This document shows positions 32,481 to 42,565 of a stretch of 64,000 bases of DNA, one piece after another (positions within the stretch are counted from its first letter, which is position 1; every line of letters starts with the position of its first letter). Below the pieces are notes generated by a model. That model saw only the letters and a list, made by a program, of their open reading frames with translations, searched no databases and was not told where the DNA came from. The DNA is taken from NCBI GenBank assembly GCA_012862575.1, contig BLSF01000046.1, positions 1 to 64,000 on the forward strand, read 5' to 3'. Position numbers and translations under genes: made by a program. This DNA is from Parietichytrium sp. I65-24A. Its lineage: Eukaryota; Sar; Bigyra; Thraustochytrida; Thraustochytriidae.

Positions 32481-34556
32481 ATGACGCGAACCGCGGTCCC
32501 AGCCTTGAGGCAACACGCAGAAATGGTGTTTCGCAAGCCTGAAAATGAGCAAGATGATCTTTTATCACGGAGCTCCACAGATACCGATTCACAGTCGGTA
32601 GGCTCGGAAGACTTGGACGGCAGCCTTTACATGAGTTATTCTAGTGGGCCTCTTGCAGAGGAGAACGAAGATAATGCTGCGTCAGATACTGTGATCGAAG
32701 GTGCACGCCCAGCTGAGCCAGTTTCCAACAACTCTCTCGAGCGACAAATCGAGAGCAATAACTGCCTCAATCACAAGACCCCTTCGTGGAGACAGATGCT
32801 CGACTTTGACGTCGCCCCAGCACAGAATGACGTGGGCCAGGCTATCCGCGAAGGTGTGATTGGCGATAGAGCGCACTTTCAAACACCGTTCGGAGAGCGA
32901 CAGATCGTGTACGCCGACTGGACCGCCAGCGGAAGGGCGCTCACGCAGGTGGAAGAATACGTGCAGAGAAAGGTCTTGCCGTGGTATGCCAACTCGCACA
33001 CTACGACAAGCTGTACCGGCGCACGAACCACTCAGCTGCGTCAAACTGCTCGCGACTACATTCTACAGTGCGTGAACGGGGTCCCAGAGCAAGACATTGT
33101 GTTCTTTGCCGGAAGTGGGTCCACTGCTGCCATCAATAAGCTCGCGCAGCTGGTCAAAGTGGACAACAAGTCCCGGCGCGGCTCGTTCTTCAAACGGCCA
33201 GTCCGGCCACTTGTCATTGTTGGACCTCACGAGCATCACTCCAACTTGCTCCCGTGGCGCGAGTCTGGGGCAAAAGTGGTCATTGTCTCGGACAACGCCG
33301 ATGACAACGGGCCAAACATGGCTGAGATCGAACAGCTCTTGAAAAAGCACCACAAGCGAAGGCTGATAGTGGGGACCTTTTCTGCAGCATCTAATGTGAC
33401 TGGCGTGATGAGCAACGTGAAAGCGATTGCGAAACTGCTGCACAAGTATGGCGCGCTTGCATTCTTCGACTACGCGTGTGGAGCGCCGTATCTGAAGATG
33501 GACATGAACCCTGGCGAGAAGGACGAGGCGCCGGACGCGATCTTCCTCTCGACCCACAAGTTTATTGGTGGAGTGAACACATCAGGCGTGCTGGTGTGCA
33601 AACGCAGTGTCATTGTGGCAAGCAAGCCGTCGACCCCGAATATTGGCGGCGGCACGGTGCTCTGGGTGACGCGAAAGACACACGTCTACCTGGACGATGT
33701 AATTGAGCGCGAAGAAGGCGGGACCCCGGATATCGTCGGAAATATTCGCACCGGTCTTACGTTTGCGGTGAAAGAGCAATACGGTATCGATCGGATTGAG
33801 AAGCGTGAGAAAGAGCTGAGCGCACTTATTCGTCAGAGACATGCGCGCATGCCAAATCTGCACATTCTTGGGCCACCATTGGACAAGACCGAGGTACACC
33901 GCCTCCCAATCATCTCGTTTCTGGTAAGGCATCCGCAAACCAGGAAATTTTTGCACCACACCTTTGTATCCACGCTGTTGAACGACCTCTACGGAATCAA
34001 CTCGCGTAGCGGATGCATGTGTGCTGGACCGATCGCCCAGCGTCTCCTTGGTCTTTCCGACGCCTATGTCGCGAAAGTAGCTCCTCTGATCCAGAAGGAA
34101 GGCGAATTTTACAAGCCCGGGTACACGAGGTTGAGTCTGGCGTACTTTATTTCGGACGAGGAGGCGAATTTCATCTTGGACGCCCTTGAGCAAGTTGCCG
34201 AGCATGCTTGGAAGCTGGTTCCTTTGTACAGATTTCACCATTCTTCAGGCCAGTGGCTGTTTTCTAAGCCTGCTGGATTCCAGCTTGATCAGTCTTGTCT
34301 CCGTTTTACGCACAATAATTACTTTCAAGTTGTTCTGAAAGATGCCGCGGAGGTATACAAAGCCGCCGACGGCTACTTAAACGACGGGAGTTTCAAAGCT
34401 CACGTGGCTTCTGGCCAAGCTAGCCTGCCAGCGAACCACCATGCGTCTCTGATCTGCTTTGTGACGCCGGAAGACATCGTTGCGAGCGCGAAAGAGTCTT
34501 TGTACGACAACTTTCTTGATCCTCGCCGCTATTGGCCCAGCGTTGTGGCGCAGTAA
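32481..34556 (+). CDS. Class-V aminotransferase / cysteine-desulfurase-like protein (copy B)
   Basis: This 691-residue paralogue of the genes at 28220 and 37047 has the same PLP core: STHKFIGG with the cofactor Lys, and SRSGCMCAGP with the candidate catalytic Cys. Its first ~110 residues (acidic, Ser-rich, MTRTAVPALRQ...) are unrelated to those of copies A and D. Its last ~150 residues are only moderately similar. In contrast, the DNA from the RQMLDFDVAPAQ segment to the IRTGL.FAVKEQYG segment differs from copy A at only a handful of positions. A conserved block between diverged ends is the signature of gene conversion. The different N-terminus may change location or partners. The ATG is preceded by accaa-cc context and no earlier start is in frame. 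Confidence 0.85.
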   Translation: MTRTAVPALRQHAEMVFRKPENEQDDLLSRSSTDTDSQSVGSEDLDGSLYMSYSSGPLAEENEDNAASDTVIEGARPAEPVSNNSLERQIESNNCLNHKTPSWRQMLDFDVAPAQNDVGQAIREGVIGDRAHFQTPFGERQIVYADWTASGRALTQVEEYVQRKVLPWYANSHTTTSCTGARTTQLRQTARDYILQCVNGVPEQDIVFFAGSGSTAAINKLAQLVKVDNKSRRGSFFKRPVRPLVIVGPHEHHSNLLPWRESGAKVVIVSDNADDNGPNMAEIEQLLKKHHKRRLIVGTFSAASNVTGVMSNVKAIAKLLHKYGALAFFDYACGAPYLKMDMNPGEKDEAPDAIFLSTHKFIGGVNTSGVLVCKRSVIVASKPSTPNIGGGTVLWVTRKTHVYLDDVIEREEGGTPDIVGNIRTGLTFAVKEQYGIDRIEKREKELSALIRQRHARMPNLHILGPPLDKTEVHRLPIISFLVRHPQTRKFLHHTFVSTLLNDLYGINSRSGCMCAGPIAQRLLGLSDAYVAKVAPLIQKEGEFYKPGYTRLSLAYFISDEEANFILDALEQVAEHAWKLVPLYRFHHSSGQWLFSKPAGFQLDQSCLRFTHNNYFQVVLKDAAEVYKAADGYLNDGSFKAHVASGQASLPANHHASLICFVTPEDIVASAKESLYDNFLDPRRYWPSVVAQ

Positions 34557-34649
34557 TTCTGCGAGACGCCGCTCTTCTGTAACTTAAGAAATGCCTTTTC
34601 ATCTGTTTCGCTGCTCGCACATGGCATCTTCTATTCTGAATTCTGAAAA

Positions 34650-35510
34650 AGTACCTTTCTTTCTTTCTTTCTTACTTACTTTCTTACTTTCTTTCTGTCT
34701 TTCTGTCTTTCTGTCTTTCTGTCTTTCTGTCTTTCTGNCGCCGATGACAACGGGCCAAACATGGCCGAGATCGAACAGCTCTTGAAAAAGCACCACAAGC
34801 GAAGGCTGATAGTGGGGACCTTTTCTGCGGCATCCAATGTGACTGGCGTGATGAGCAACGTGAAAGCGATTGCGAAACTGCTGCACAAGTATGGCGCGCT
34901 TGCATTCTTCGACTACGCGTGTGGAGCGCCGTATCTGAAGATGGACATGAACCCTGGCGAGAAGGACGAGGCGCCGGACGCGATCTTCCTCTCGACCCAC
35001 AAGTTTATTGGTGGAGTGAACACATCAGGCGTGCTGGTGTGCAAACGCAATGTCATTGTGGCAAGCAAGCCGTCGACCCCGAATATTGGCGGCGGCACGG
35101 TGCTCTGGGTGACGCGAAAGACACACATCTACTTGGACGATGTAATTGAGCGCGAAGAAGGCGGGACCCCGGATATCGTCGGAAATATTCGCACCGGTCT
35201 TACGTTTGCGGTGAAAGAGCAATACGGTATCGATCGGATTGAGAAGCGTGAGAAAGAGTTGAGCGCACTTATTCGTCAGAGACATGCGCGCATGCCAAAT
35301 CTGCACATTCTTGGGCCCCCATTGGACAAGACCGAGGTACACCGCCTCCCAATCATCTCGTTTCTGGTAAGGCATCCGCAAACCGGCAAGTTCTTGCATC
35401 NTTTCTGTCTTTCTGTCTTTCTGTCTTTCTGTCTTTCTGTCTTTCTGTCTTTCTGTCTTTCTGTCTTTCTGTCTTTCTGTCTTTCTGTCTTTCTGTCTTT
35501 CTGTCTTTCC
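34650..35510. repeat. TTTC / TTTCTGTC microsatellite split by assembly gaps
   Basis: The left part (34650-34737) and right part (35402-35510) are the same 8-bp unit in the same phase and strand. They were probably one continuous tract before the fragment between the Ns was inserted in the assembly. Confidence 0.7.
34739..35400 (+). pseudogene. Internal aminotransferase fragment between two Ns (probable artefact)
   Basis: These 662 bp read without a stop as the middle of the aminotransferase. At every position I compared they match copy D (about 37738-38399) and not A or B. Examples are gcggcatccaatgtgac, aaacgcaatgtc, acacatctacttgg and gagttgagcgc. The fragment begins and ends abruptly at single Ns inside TTTCTGTC repeats. 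A biological fragment would not be expected to match a neighbour this well and stop at both gaps. The most likely explanation is a small contig wrongly placed in a microsatellite gap. It should not be counted as a gene. Confidence 0.75.
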
Positions 35511-37046
35511 TTCTTCAGGAGAAAAGCGCCGCTGATCTTTGATATTTGAGCTTTGATCTTGCTCAGACTTTGCAACTTTGCATGCTCATCTTCTTCTGTA
35601 CCGCAGCAGACGTCTCGGTTACAAGATCGTCGAAATCCACGGAGATTCACACGCAGACGTCTCTCCCGCGTTGGCGACAACCTACTCTTAGCTACTCAGT
35701 AGTTGACTTTATATCTCGCTAATAGCCAGTAATGCTCTTTCTATTCATCCGAGCCAAGTCCTCCGAGGGCGTAAGGGTTGTCAACGTTAACAATAAGACT
35801 ACGGGTCATCGGAGCGCAAATCTCCGGCGGAAAAGCTCCGGGGGGAAAACAACTACCAAGATGATAGTCACTCTTAGGTATTGGTGAGGAGGAGACGAAG
35901 TCGGCTTTTGCTGAACATTTTTGCGGGTCCCTTATTAGTGTCCTACTTATTACCTTAGTACAACTGGGTCGGGTCGTAAGCTTGCTACTGTGGGGTAGAT
36001 CACACTCCTAGGGATGGCCCTATGAAGCCTCGGAGAAGAGAGAGAGAAGGAGAGACGGGCCGGTGGGTTAGTGATAAGGGTAGAGCACAGTTACTCGGCG
36101 AGGACCTGCATTCAGCGCAAGTTTGCAATGAATTTTCTCATCCGTTCATTCTCATGCAATAAAAAAAAAGAAATAAATAAATTAACAGAATTCAGTAAAA
36201 AGAAAACGAAAGCGCTGTAAAATGAATTGATTTATTCCAAGACAAGCAAAGGTGAGTTGTGGTGCCAATTTCAAAGCATCTCTAACTCTTCGTCGCTGAA
36301 GCACTGACGGCACTGTTGTCCACATTTTCCACATTGTCCACGTGCTCCGAACTGATTCTCGCGCGGGATGTGTCACATGCATTCACATATTCACAAGTTC
36401 TGCCTGTCAGTGACTGCGCCAAACTATAAGACTTACAAACTATGCTTCGCTCACTCCGCTCAAAATTTCGCTCGTTCCTAGGGTTCCTAGCTAGATGTTC
36501 CTAGAGTTTCTGGCGAACACTTGAGACACTTGAGCACCTTTCCTCCGAGAGTGACTTTCTTTGCGAATGGGAAGCGCAGTGAATGCGACTAAGTACCGTC
36601 GGGAATTCCTGTGTGTGTAACTATGTGTAACTTGCAGCTTGACTCGCTGACTCTGGCTCCGCTGGATGGTGTGTTTTGACTGAACAATGCCGTATGACGT
36701 ATGGAAGACCACGTGTTGGTTTCACAGGACCACTCTTGGGATCTTGAGCCCGTACACGACAAAGCGCCAGATCCCTTTCATTCAACAAGCCCAGGAAAAC
36801 AAAAACAAAAACGTAACAGTAAGCTCAAATTTCGATAGTGCTGGTGCAAAGAACAGAATTGCACACTTCACTTCCCTCTTCGGGTTGACTGGCTCTCTAA
36901 AGTCAATAATAGATTGGTAGAGCTCCCAGTCTCTTTCAAAACGAGGAACTCTCTTTGGCGAAACTGACGGGCAGGAGCTCAAAGTATCCTTCTCGACAAG
37001 CTTGAGGCGAAGGGATCGTGTCAATACCCAAACTAAATATCGCGCG

Positions 37047-39005
37047 ATGTGGCACCAGAGCTTGAAAGCTGAGAATCGGTCGGCCACGATCCACCAAAAG
37101 AAGGTCCTGATTGAAAACAAAGCTTCGACAGAGTCAATGGAGAGTGTCTCTTTGTCCTCGTCGGAAGCCGAACTGCAAGCGCAGAAAGTGCAGAAAAGAA
37201 ATGTAAACGCCGGCCAGGCCAGTGGCTGGCGTCAAATGCTCGACTTTGACGTCGCCCCAGCACAGAAGGACGTGGGCCAGGCCATCCGCGAAGGCATGGT
37301 TGGCGATAGAGCGCACTTTCAAACACCGTTCGGAGAGCGACAGATCGTGTACGCCGACTGGACCGCCAGCGGAAGGGCGCTCACGCAGGTGGAAGAATAC
37401 GTGCAGAGAAAGGTCTTGCCGTGGTATGCCAACTCGCACACTACGACAAGCTGTACCGGCGCACGAACCACTCAGCTGCGTCAAACTGCTCGCGACTACA
37501 TTCTGCAGTGCGTGAACGGGGTCCCAGAGCAAGACATCGTGTTCTTTGCCGGAAGTGGGTGTACCGCTGCCATCAATAAGCTCGCGCAGCTGGTCAAAGT
37601 GGACAACAAGTCCCGGCGCGGCTCGTTCTTCAAACGGCCAGTCCGGCCACTTGTCATTGTTGGACCTCACGAGCATCACTCCAACTTGCTCCCGTGGCGC
37701 GAGTCTGGGGCAAAAGTGGTCGTTGTCTCGGACAACGCCGATGACAACGGGCCAAACATGGCCGAGATCGAACAGCTCTTGAAAAAGCACCACAAGCGAA
37801 GGCTGATAGTGGGGACCTTTTCTGCGGCATCCAATGTGACTGGCGTGATGAGCAACGTGAAAGCGATTGCGAAACTGCTGCACAAGTATGGCGCGCTTGC
37901 ATTCTTCGACTACGCGTGTGGAGCGCCGTATCTGAAGATGGACATGAACCCTGGCGAGAAGGACGAGGCGCCGGACGCGATCTTCCTCTCGACCCACAAG
38001 TTTATTGGTGGAGTGAACACATCAGGCGTGCTGGTGTGCAAACGCAATGTCATTGTGGCAAGCAAGCCGTCGACCCCGAATATTGGCGGCGGCACGGTGC
38101 TCTGGGTGACGCGAAAGACACACATCTACTTGGACGATGTAATTGAGCGCGAAGAAGGCGGGACCCCGGATATCGTCGGAAATATTCGCACCGGTCTTAC
38201 GTTTGCGGTGAAAGAGCAATACGGTATCGATCGGATTGAGAAGCGTGAGAAAGAGTTGAGCGCACTTATTCGTCAGAGACATGCGCGCATGCCAAATCTG
38301 CACATTCTTGGGCCCCCATTGGACAAGACCGAGGTACACCGCCTCCCAATCATCTCGTTTCTGGTAAGGCATCCGCAAACCGGCAAGTTCTTGCATCACA
38401 ATCTCGTCTCAGCATTGTTGAACGACCTCTACGGAATCAACTCGCGTAGCGGATGCATGTGTGCTGGACCAATTGCTCAGCGGCTGCTTGGCTTCTCTGA
38501 CGCTGTGGTAGACAAGCTCAGTGGCATGCTGAGGAAGGGCGAATTTTACAAGCCCGGGTACACGAGGTTGAGTCTGGCGTACTTTATTTCGGACGAGGAG
38601 GCAAATTTCATCTTGGACGCCCTCGAGCAATTCGCTGAGCATGCTTGGAAGCTGGTTCCTTTGTACAAATTCGACCACAAGACGTCCCAGTGGTCTTACT
38701 CGCCTCCGAAGGGTTTTGCCGAAAACCATTACACCGCACTCGGCAACGGCAAGCACATGTACTTTAGAGCAGCCTTGAAGGCAGCTTTTGATCTATACGA
38801 ATCCGCGAGCGAGCTCCTTCGTGATGGACAGCTCAAGTCACACGTGTACTCCTCGGCCAAAAGCTTACCTGCCTCCGCCCTCACGAATCAGGTTTGGTTC
38901 CTGGTCCCTGAGGATCTCTTCGCAGGTCCATCTTCTTCAAAGTTTGCCAACTTTGTGGACCCGACAAAGTACTGGCCCCGCGTCTTGGCGCACAACAAAC
39001 AGTGA
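37047..39005 (+). CDS. Class-V aminotransferase / cysteine-desulfurase-like protein (copy D)
   Basis: The ATG at 37047 gives 652 residues. The frame is open to 37002, but the start is fixed because the sequence up to and including ATG-TGG is shared with copy A. Domain order and key residues are as in copy A: YADWTASGRAL, the FDYACGAP Asp, the STHKFIGG Lys, and SRSGCMCAGP. N-terminal ESMESVSLSSSEAELQAQ is identical to copy A, while the last ~130 residues have drifted. In the core it carries both A-like and B-like variants (IRTGLTFAVKEQ and RQRHARM as in B, but HHNL rather than the B version). Such a mosaic fits repeated gene conversion within the array. The 3' flank (gagc.tgagcgtctttccgtttccttgtatgcta) is also shared with copy A. 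Confidence 0.85.
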   Translation: MWHQSLKAENRSATIHQKKVLIENKASTESMESVSLSSSEAELQAQKVQKRNVNAGQASGWRQMLDFDVAPAQKDVGQAIREGMVGDRAHFQTPFGERQIVYADWTASGRALTQVEEYVQRKVLPWYANSHTTTSCTGARTTQLRQTARDYILQCVNGVPEQDIVFFAGSGCTAAINKLAQLVKVDNKSRRGSFFKRPVRPLVIVGPHEHHSNLLPWRESGAKVVVVSDNADDNGPNMAEIEQLLKKHHKRRLIVGTFSAASNVTGVMSNVKAIAKLLHKYGALAFFDYACGAPYLKMDMNPGEKDEAPDAIFLSTHKFIGGVNTSGVLVCKRNVIVASKPSTPNIGGGTVLWVTRKTHIYLDDVIEREEGGTPDIVGNIRTGLTFAVKEQYGIDRIEKREKELSALIRQRHARMPNLHILGPPLDKTEVHRLPIISFLVRHPQTGKFLHHNLVSALLNDLYGINSRSGCMCAGPIAQRLLGFSDAVVDKLSGMLRKGEFYKPGYTRLSLAYFISDEEANFILDALEQFAEHAWKLVPLYKFDHKTSQWSYSPPKGFAENHYTALGNGKHMYFRAALKAAFDLYESASELLRDGQLKSHVYSSAKSLPASALTNQVWFLVPEDLFAGPSSSKFANFVDPTKYWPRVLAHNKQ

Positions 39006-39274
39006 CGAGCTTGAGCGTCTTTCCGTTTCCTTGTATGCTAGGCTCTTCATTCAACGCATCGAAGTCTGAACTTTTATAATTTATAACTTTCACGATGGAA
39101 GGAACAATTGAAGAACAATGTAATTGTAAACTTTTTAGTCAGCGAAAACCGAGAACAACTCGTCTTATCTGATCTCATCTGAATCGAACCACTTCTGGTT
39201 GCATCGATACTTTCTCATTCTCATCTCATTCTCACTTCCAACAGGAGAAAAAAAAAGAGGAAAAAAAAGAAAAA
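39006..39274. other. Short spacer between aminotransferase D and 5S copy 1
   Basis: The first ~50 bp are the shared 3' flank of the aminotransferase genes. The last ~30 bp are an A-rich tract that forms the pol III stop for the minus-strand 5S gene. Confidence 0.5.
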
Positions 39275-39388
39275 GCTCGCCACCAGGGCTTCCCACCTAG
39301 TCCCCTACGGTAGTACTGACCTGGCCAGATCGGGCTTGACTTCGGAGTTCGGATGAGTTCCGGTATAGGACCGATTGTAGGAGCGAGC
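39275..39388 (-). rRNA. 5S rRNA: 5S rRNA, copy 1 (full length)
   Basis: Read on the minus strand, the 114 nt start GCTCGC and end GCGAGC, a perfect helix I closing pair. The interior has the eukaryotic 5S pattern CCGGAACTCATCCGAACTCCGAAGTCAAG, then GCCAGGTCAGTACTACCGTAGGGG, then TAGGTGGGAAGCCCTGG. These correspond to the A-box / intermediate element / C-box internal promoter region and the conserved GGTCAGTACT loop. A T-rich run (A-rich on plus, 39249-39274) follows the 3' end and would stop RNA polymerase III. This is the only copy with an intact helix I and no indel, so it is the best candidate for the active gene. Confidence 0.85.
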
Positions 39389-40157
39389 TAAGCTGAAATA
39401 TCGGCAGCTGCAGGACATATTTATAAACAAGTCACTTGATCCCATTAGCAGCACATAAATTTCTCTTAGTGGTGCTCTATCCTATTCAATCCACGATACC
39501 ATTGTTCGTAGTACTGGACATTGGTAGTGATCAGATACTCGATTGGGTAAGGGTCCAAAAGATACTGTTTGGATCTGTTTGGGATCTTTCTCCTTCAACT
39601 CCTTCAATCAAAACATTCAACCCAATGAATTCACATGTCAATCAATCAATGAGACTGGCAACGATGGATTGAAACGATGGTCGACGGCACATGGCGATTG
39701 ACTCTCATGCAACATGCGAGCGCTGCTGCCCATCCAATGCAATGCAATGCAATGCCACGCAATCCACAGAACGACCCGAGTCGGAGTGACCCACTCTGGC
39801 GAGGATGGAATGGATACTCAGTACTCTGTTTGCGCTTCGTCCAGCTTCACTTGTTCAGAGCCCTGGCAAAGCCCTATCGTCCGGTAGAGCTGAGCTGAGC
39901 TTCCGCCATTTGTCTTTCTCTCTTGTCTCCTTCAAGTTCAAGTTTCTCTCAACTGCTCTAAGTGCTCTCTCAAATCCTTTCTTGGTGAGGTCCTATCATA
40001 TCACATGATCAGCAGTCCCCAAACGCCTATCGCTTCGAAGTGTCGGTGAGCCACGCCGAAGCGGAACGGAGTTGTCGTAATCGCTCATACTGACGCTGAT
40101 ACAGATATTGTAAGCCAGACTCGTGCGCGGAGGAGTCGCAGTCGCAGGGCAAGGAGA
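39389..40157. other. Spacer: 5S upstream flank and carboxypeptidase promoter
   Basis: The first ~150 bp are the conserved 5S upstream flank, also seen at 44109-44255 and partly at 43862-43910. The last ~60 bp (gactcgtgcgcggaggagtcgcagtcgcagggca) are the carboxypeptidase leader shared with copy 2. It is divergent between a pol III and a pol II gene. Confidence 0.5.
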
Positions 40158-41848
40158 ATGTGGAGCAAACGGGCAGCGGTGGCTGCTGGGGCGGCGGTGT
40201 TGCTGTTGACGGTCGGCGCGAACGGAGAGTGCCATGATGACTATCACAGCCAGAATGCGTGCAACAGCGCGAGCGGATGCGTGTGGTGCCTCTCGCAGAC
40301 GATTCCAAGTGCGTGCTACACGACCGACCAGGCCAAGCAGCTGCCCGAGGCAGTCTTCGATTGCACCAAGAAGATGCACTTTACTGCCGAGCAGAGGGAT
40401 GCGCGAGGTGAGCTGGAGGTGACGATGGAGCACAACCCGCAGGGACGCGGCCAACTGCGATCCGAGCTGGAGTCGCTCGGCTCCGGACTCGGCGAGGAGG
40501 CTCTCTGCGACGCGGGAGTCAAGCAGCTCGCAGGGTACTTTCGCCTGCACGAGCAGAACAAGCACTACTTTTACTGGTTTTTCGAGTCGCGCAACGATCC
40601 GGCCAACGACCCGGTCATTCTCTGGATGACCGGCGGGCCTGGCTGTTCCAGCGGCATTGCGCTCTTCGCCGAGAACGGACCTTGTTCGGTGAACGAGGAC
40701 GGGACAGACACCATTCCAAATCCATTTAGCTGGAACTCCAACGCATCCATCATGTACATCGACCAGCCGGCCGGAACTGGGTTCTCCTATGGAACCCACG
40801 ACACCGACGAAGTCGGCGTCTCCACGGACATGTACCAGTTCCTCACGGAGTTTTTTGCAAAGAATCCGCAGTATGCTAAGCAGGACTTTTACATTGTAAG
40901 TTTTTGGATCGTGCCACTCGCATTTGTTTCTGGAAGTATCTCCTTCTGCTGTGCAATAGAGCGCGTTCTAACTCTACCTCCTCTTCGGTGATGCTTCTTC
41001 GCTCCCAGTTTGGTGAGAGCTATGCTGGCCACTACGTCCCAGCCACCGCGCACCGCATTTGGCAGAATCAGAAGGACGCCGCAGATACGGAGACCAAGAT
41101 CAACCTCAAGGGCATCGCGATTGGCAATGGCCTCACCGACGTTGTCACTCAAATCCAGTACTACGCAGATATGGCGTACAACAGCGGCACCACCCCTGCG
41201 CGCGTGAGCAAGGCGACTTACTTTTACATGAAGAACGTCGCCACCCCAGCCGCAGTAGCTGCCGCCAAGCTCTGCAACGATAGCGGGTCCTGGTTCGCAT
41301 GTGTCGCTGCAGAGGAGGTTTACGCTCTTGGGCTCATCATGCCATACGCGGTAGGTGGATGGAACCAATACGATGCACGCGAAAAGTGCAAGGTGCCGCC
41401 GATGTGCTACGACTTTACCAACGTTGATAAATTTCTGAACAGTAAGCGTGTGCAGGAGTACCTTGGCGTGTCCAAGCACTGGGCGTCTTGTGACCAATCC
41501 GTGCATTTGGCGCTCATGGGGGACTTTGCCAAGAACTACCAGCAGCAGATTCCTGATCTTCTCGGCGCGGGCATCAAGACTCTCATCTATGCTGGAGACG
41601 CGGACTACATTTGCAATTGGCTCGGCAACAAGGCTTGGGTGCTCAAGTTGGACTGGCCAGGCAAGGACGCTATCAACGCAGCTACTGACGAGCCATTCAT
41701 GGTGGATGGCGTCGAGGCTGGTAAGATCCGCTCTGCAAATGGGCTCTCTTTTCTCCAGGTGTACCACGCCTCGCACATGGCTCCAATGTCCAAGCCCAAG
41801 GAGACTTTGGACATGGTGCGCCGCTTCACCGGCGTCTCCAGCGAATAG
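40158..41848 (+). CDS. Serine carboxypeptidase (S10 family), copy 1, one intron
   Basis: Two exons (40158-40895 and 41009-41848) flank a 113-nt phase-0 intron (GTAAGT...CCCAG) and encode 525 residues. Residues 1-23 are a signal peptide ([12 protein letters not shown]), followed by a Cys-rich pro-region. Catalytic motifs are [10 protein letters not shown] (oxyanion hole), FGESYAGHY (nucleophile Ser, split from FYI by the intron), [15 protein letters not shown] (Asp), and [11 protein letters not shown] (His). The family removes C-terminal residues from peptides at acid pH in vacuoles or lysosomes or after secretion. The protein is about as long as cathepsin A and yeast carboxypeptidase Y. It is half of a tandem pair with the gene at 44765. 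Splicing is needed: exon 1 runs into stop codons soon after the intron start. Confidence 0.92.
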
Positions 41849-42227
41849 CTTGAGCACGTGGCGGTCACTGCTACTACCTCTGCGGCAAAATCATCCAAAG
41901 TTTGGCAAGAGCGAAAATCGAATCATTCTATATATCCCATTCCATTTGTTGTTTGTCGTTCTCCGAATCAAGTACTAGCTTTAGATGACCCCGGTACACG
42001 CCAGCATCGTATGGCTGGTCTGTCAGCATATCATGTCACGAAGCCGCAAGCCAGCCTTTCCACCCCTGTCGAAGTGAACGTGATTCTGTCAAATCAAATG
42101 TATTGGTTCACCCACAGTCAGCTGAGAAGGAAGACAAGTCCATAAAAACAAGAGCACCCAATCCAACCCATCGTAGCCCACTCCCCGACAAAATCCGGAG
42201 TCTCACACGACATCAACAAACCCAGAC

Positions 42228-42288
42228 GTGGTTCTGAAGGCAGCTTTTGACCTGTACAAATTCGCGCAAGAGCTCCTTCGTTATTCGT
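42228..42288 (+). pseudogene. Short fragment of an aminotransferase C-terminus
   Basis: This reads as VVLKAAFDLYKFAQELLRY. The matching parts of copies A and D read TVLKAALDLYKVVDELLRN and AALKAAFDLYESASELLRD. Only ~60 bp remain, 12 kb from the nearest full gene in copy A terms and 3 kb past copy D. It shows that the aminotransferase family once extended, or was copied, into the 5S-carboxypeptidase block. Confidence 0.65.
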
Positions 42289-42299
42289 AAGCCTGCCAG

Positions 42300-42565
42300 G
42301 TGCAAGGCACTACCCAAGAGCCTATGCAAGGTGCCACTCATCGGCCCATGCAAGGCAATAGTCAAGAGCTTATACAAAGCAATAGTCAGGAGCGTACACA
42401 AGGCACTAGTCAGGAGCGTATACAAAGCAATAGTCATGAGCGTATACAAGGCACTAGTCATGAGCGTAAACAATGCACTAGTCAGGAGCTCATACAAAGC
42501 AGTATACATGGCACTAATCGGGAGCCTATACAAGGTGTTAACCAAGAGCCTATGCACCAATTAAG
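42300..42565 (+). repeat. 24-bp minisatellite, about ten diverged units
   Basis: The unit is approximately aaggcactagtcaggagcgtatac. Being a multiple of three, it leaves reading frames open, but codons are not conserved in a protein-like way. Its last unit (caagagcctatgcaccaa) is a dispersed module also seen near 9770 and 15455, so the minisatellite may have grown by expansion of that module. Confidence 0.75.

Larger units (their letters stand above)
34557..37046. other. Spacer with assembly joints and TTTCTGTC microsatellites
   Basis: It contains a TTTC/TTTCTGTC tract (about 34650-34737), an N at 34738, a 662-bp aminotransferase fragment, an N at 35401, a second TTTCTGTC tract (35402-35510), and non-coding sequence. 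From ~36096 (ggcgaggacctgcattcagcgcaag) it is homologous to the region upstream of copy A (26941 on). Confidence 0.6.
39275..42165. repeat. 5S + serine carboxypeptidase duplication unit, copy 1
   Basis: This unit holds a minus-strand 5S gene, its ~150-bp upstream flank (gatcccattagcag.cacataaa.ttctctta and following), a plus-strand serine carboxypeptidase gene, and ~310 bp of 3' flank. The same parts in the same order and orientations recur at 44001-46868. The two carboxypeptidase ATGs are 4607 bp apart. Confidence 0.75.

Noticed and set aside
37134-37997. 287-codon minus-strand frame opposite aminotransferase D, and similar frames opposite A and B
   Set aside because: Repeated in all copies only because the sense DNA is repeated; there are no motifs of its own.
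40889-41857. Minus-strand frame opposite exon 2 of carboxypeptidase copy 1, and its counterpart at 45496-46572
   Set aside because: Both mirror GC-rich coding sequence; there is no recognisable family, and the sense strand is a clear S10 peptidase.
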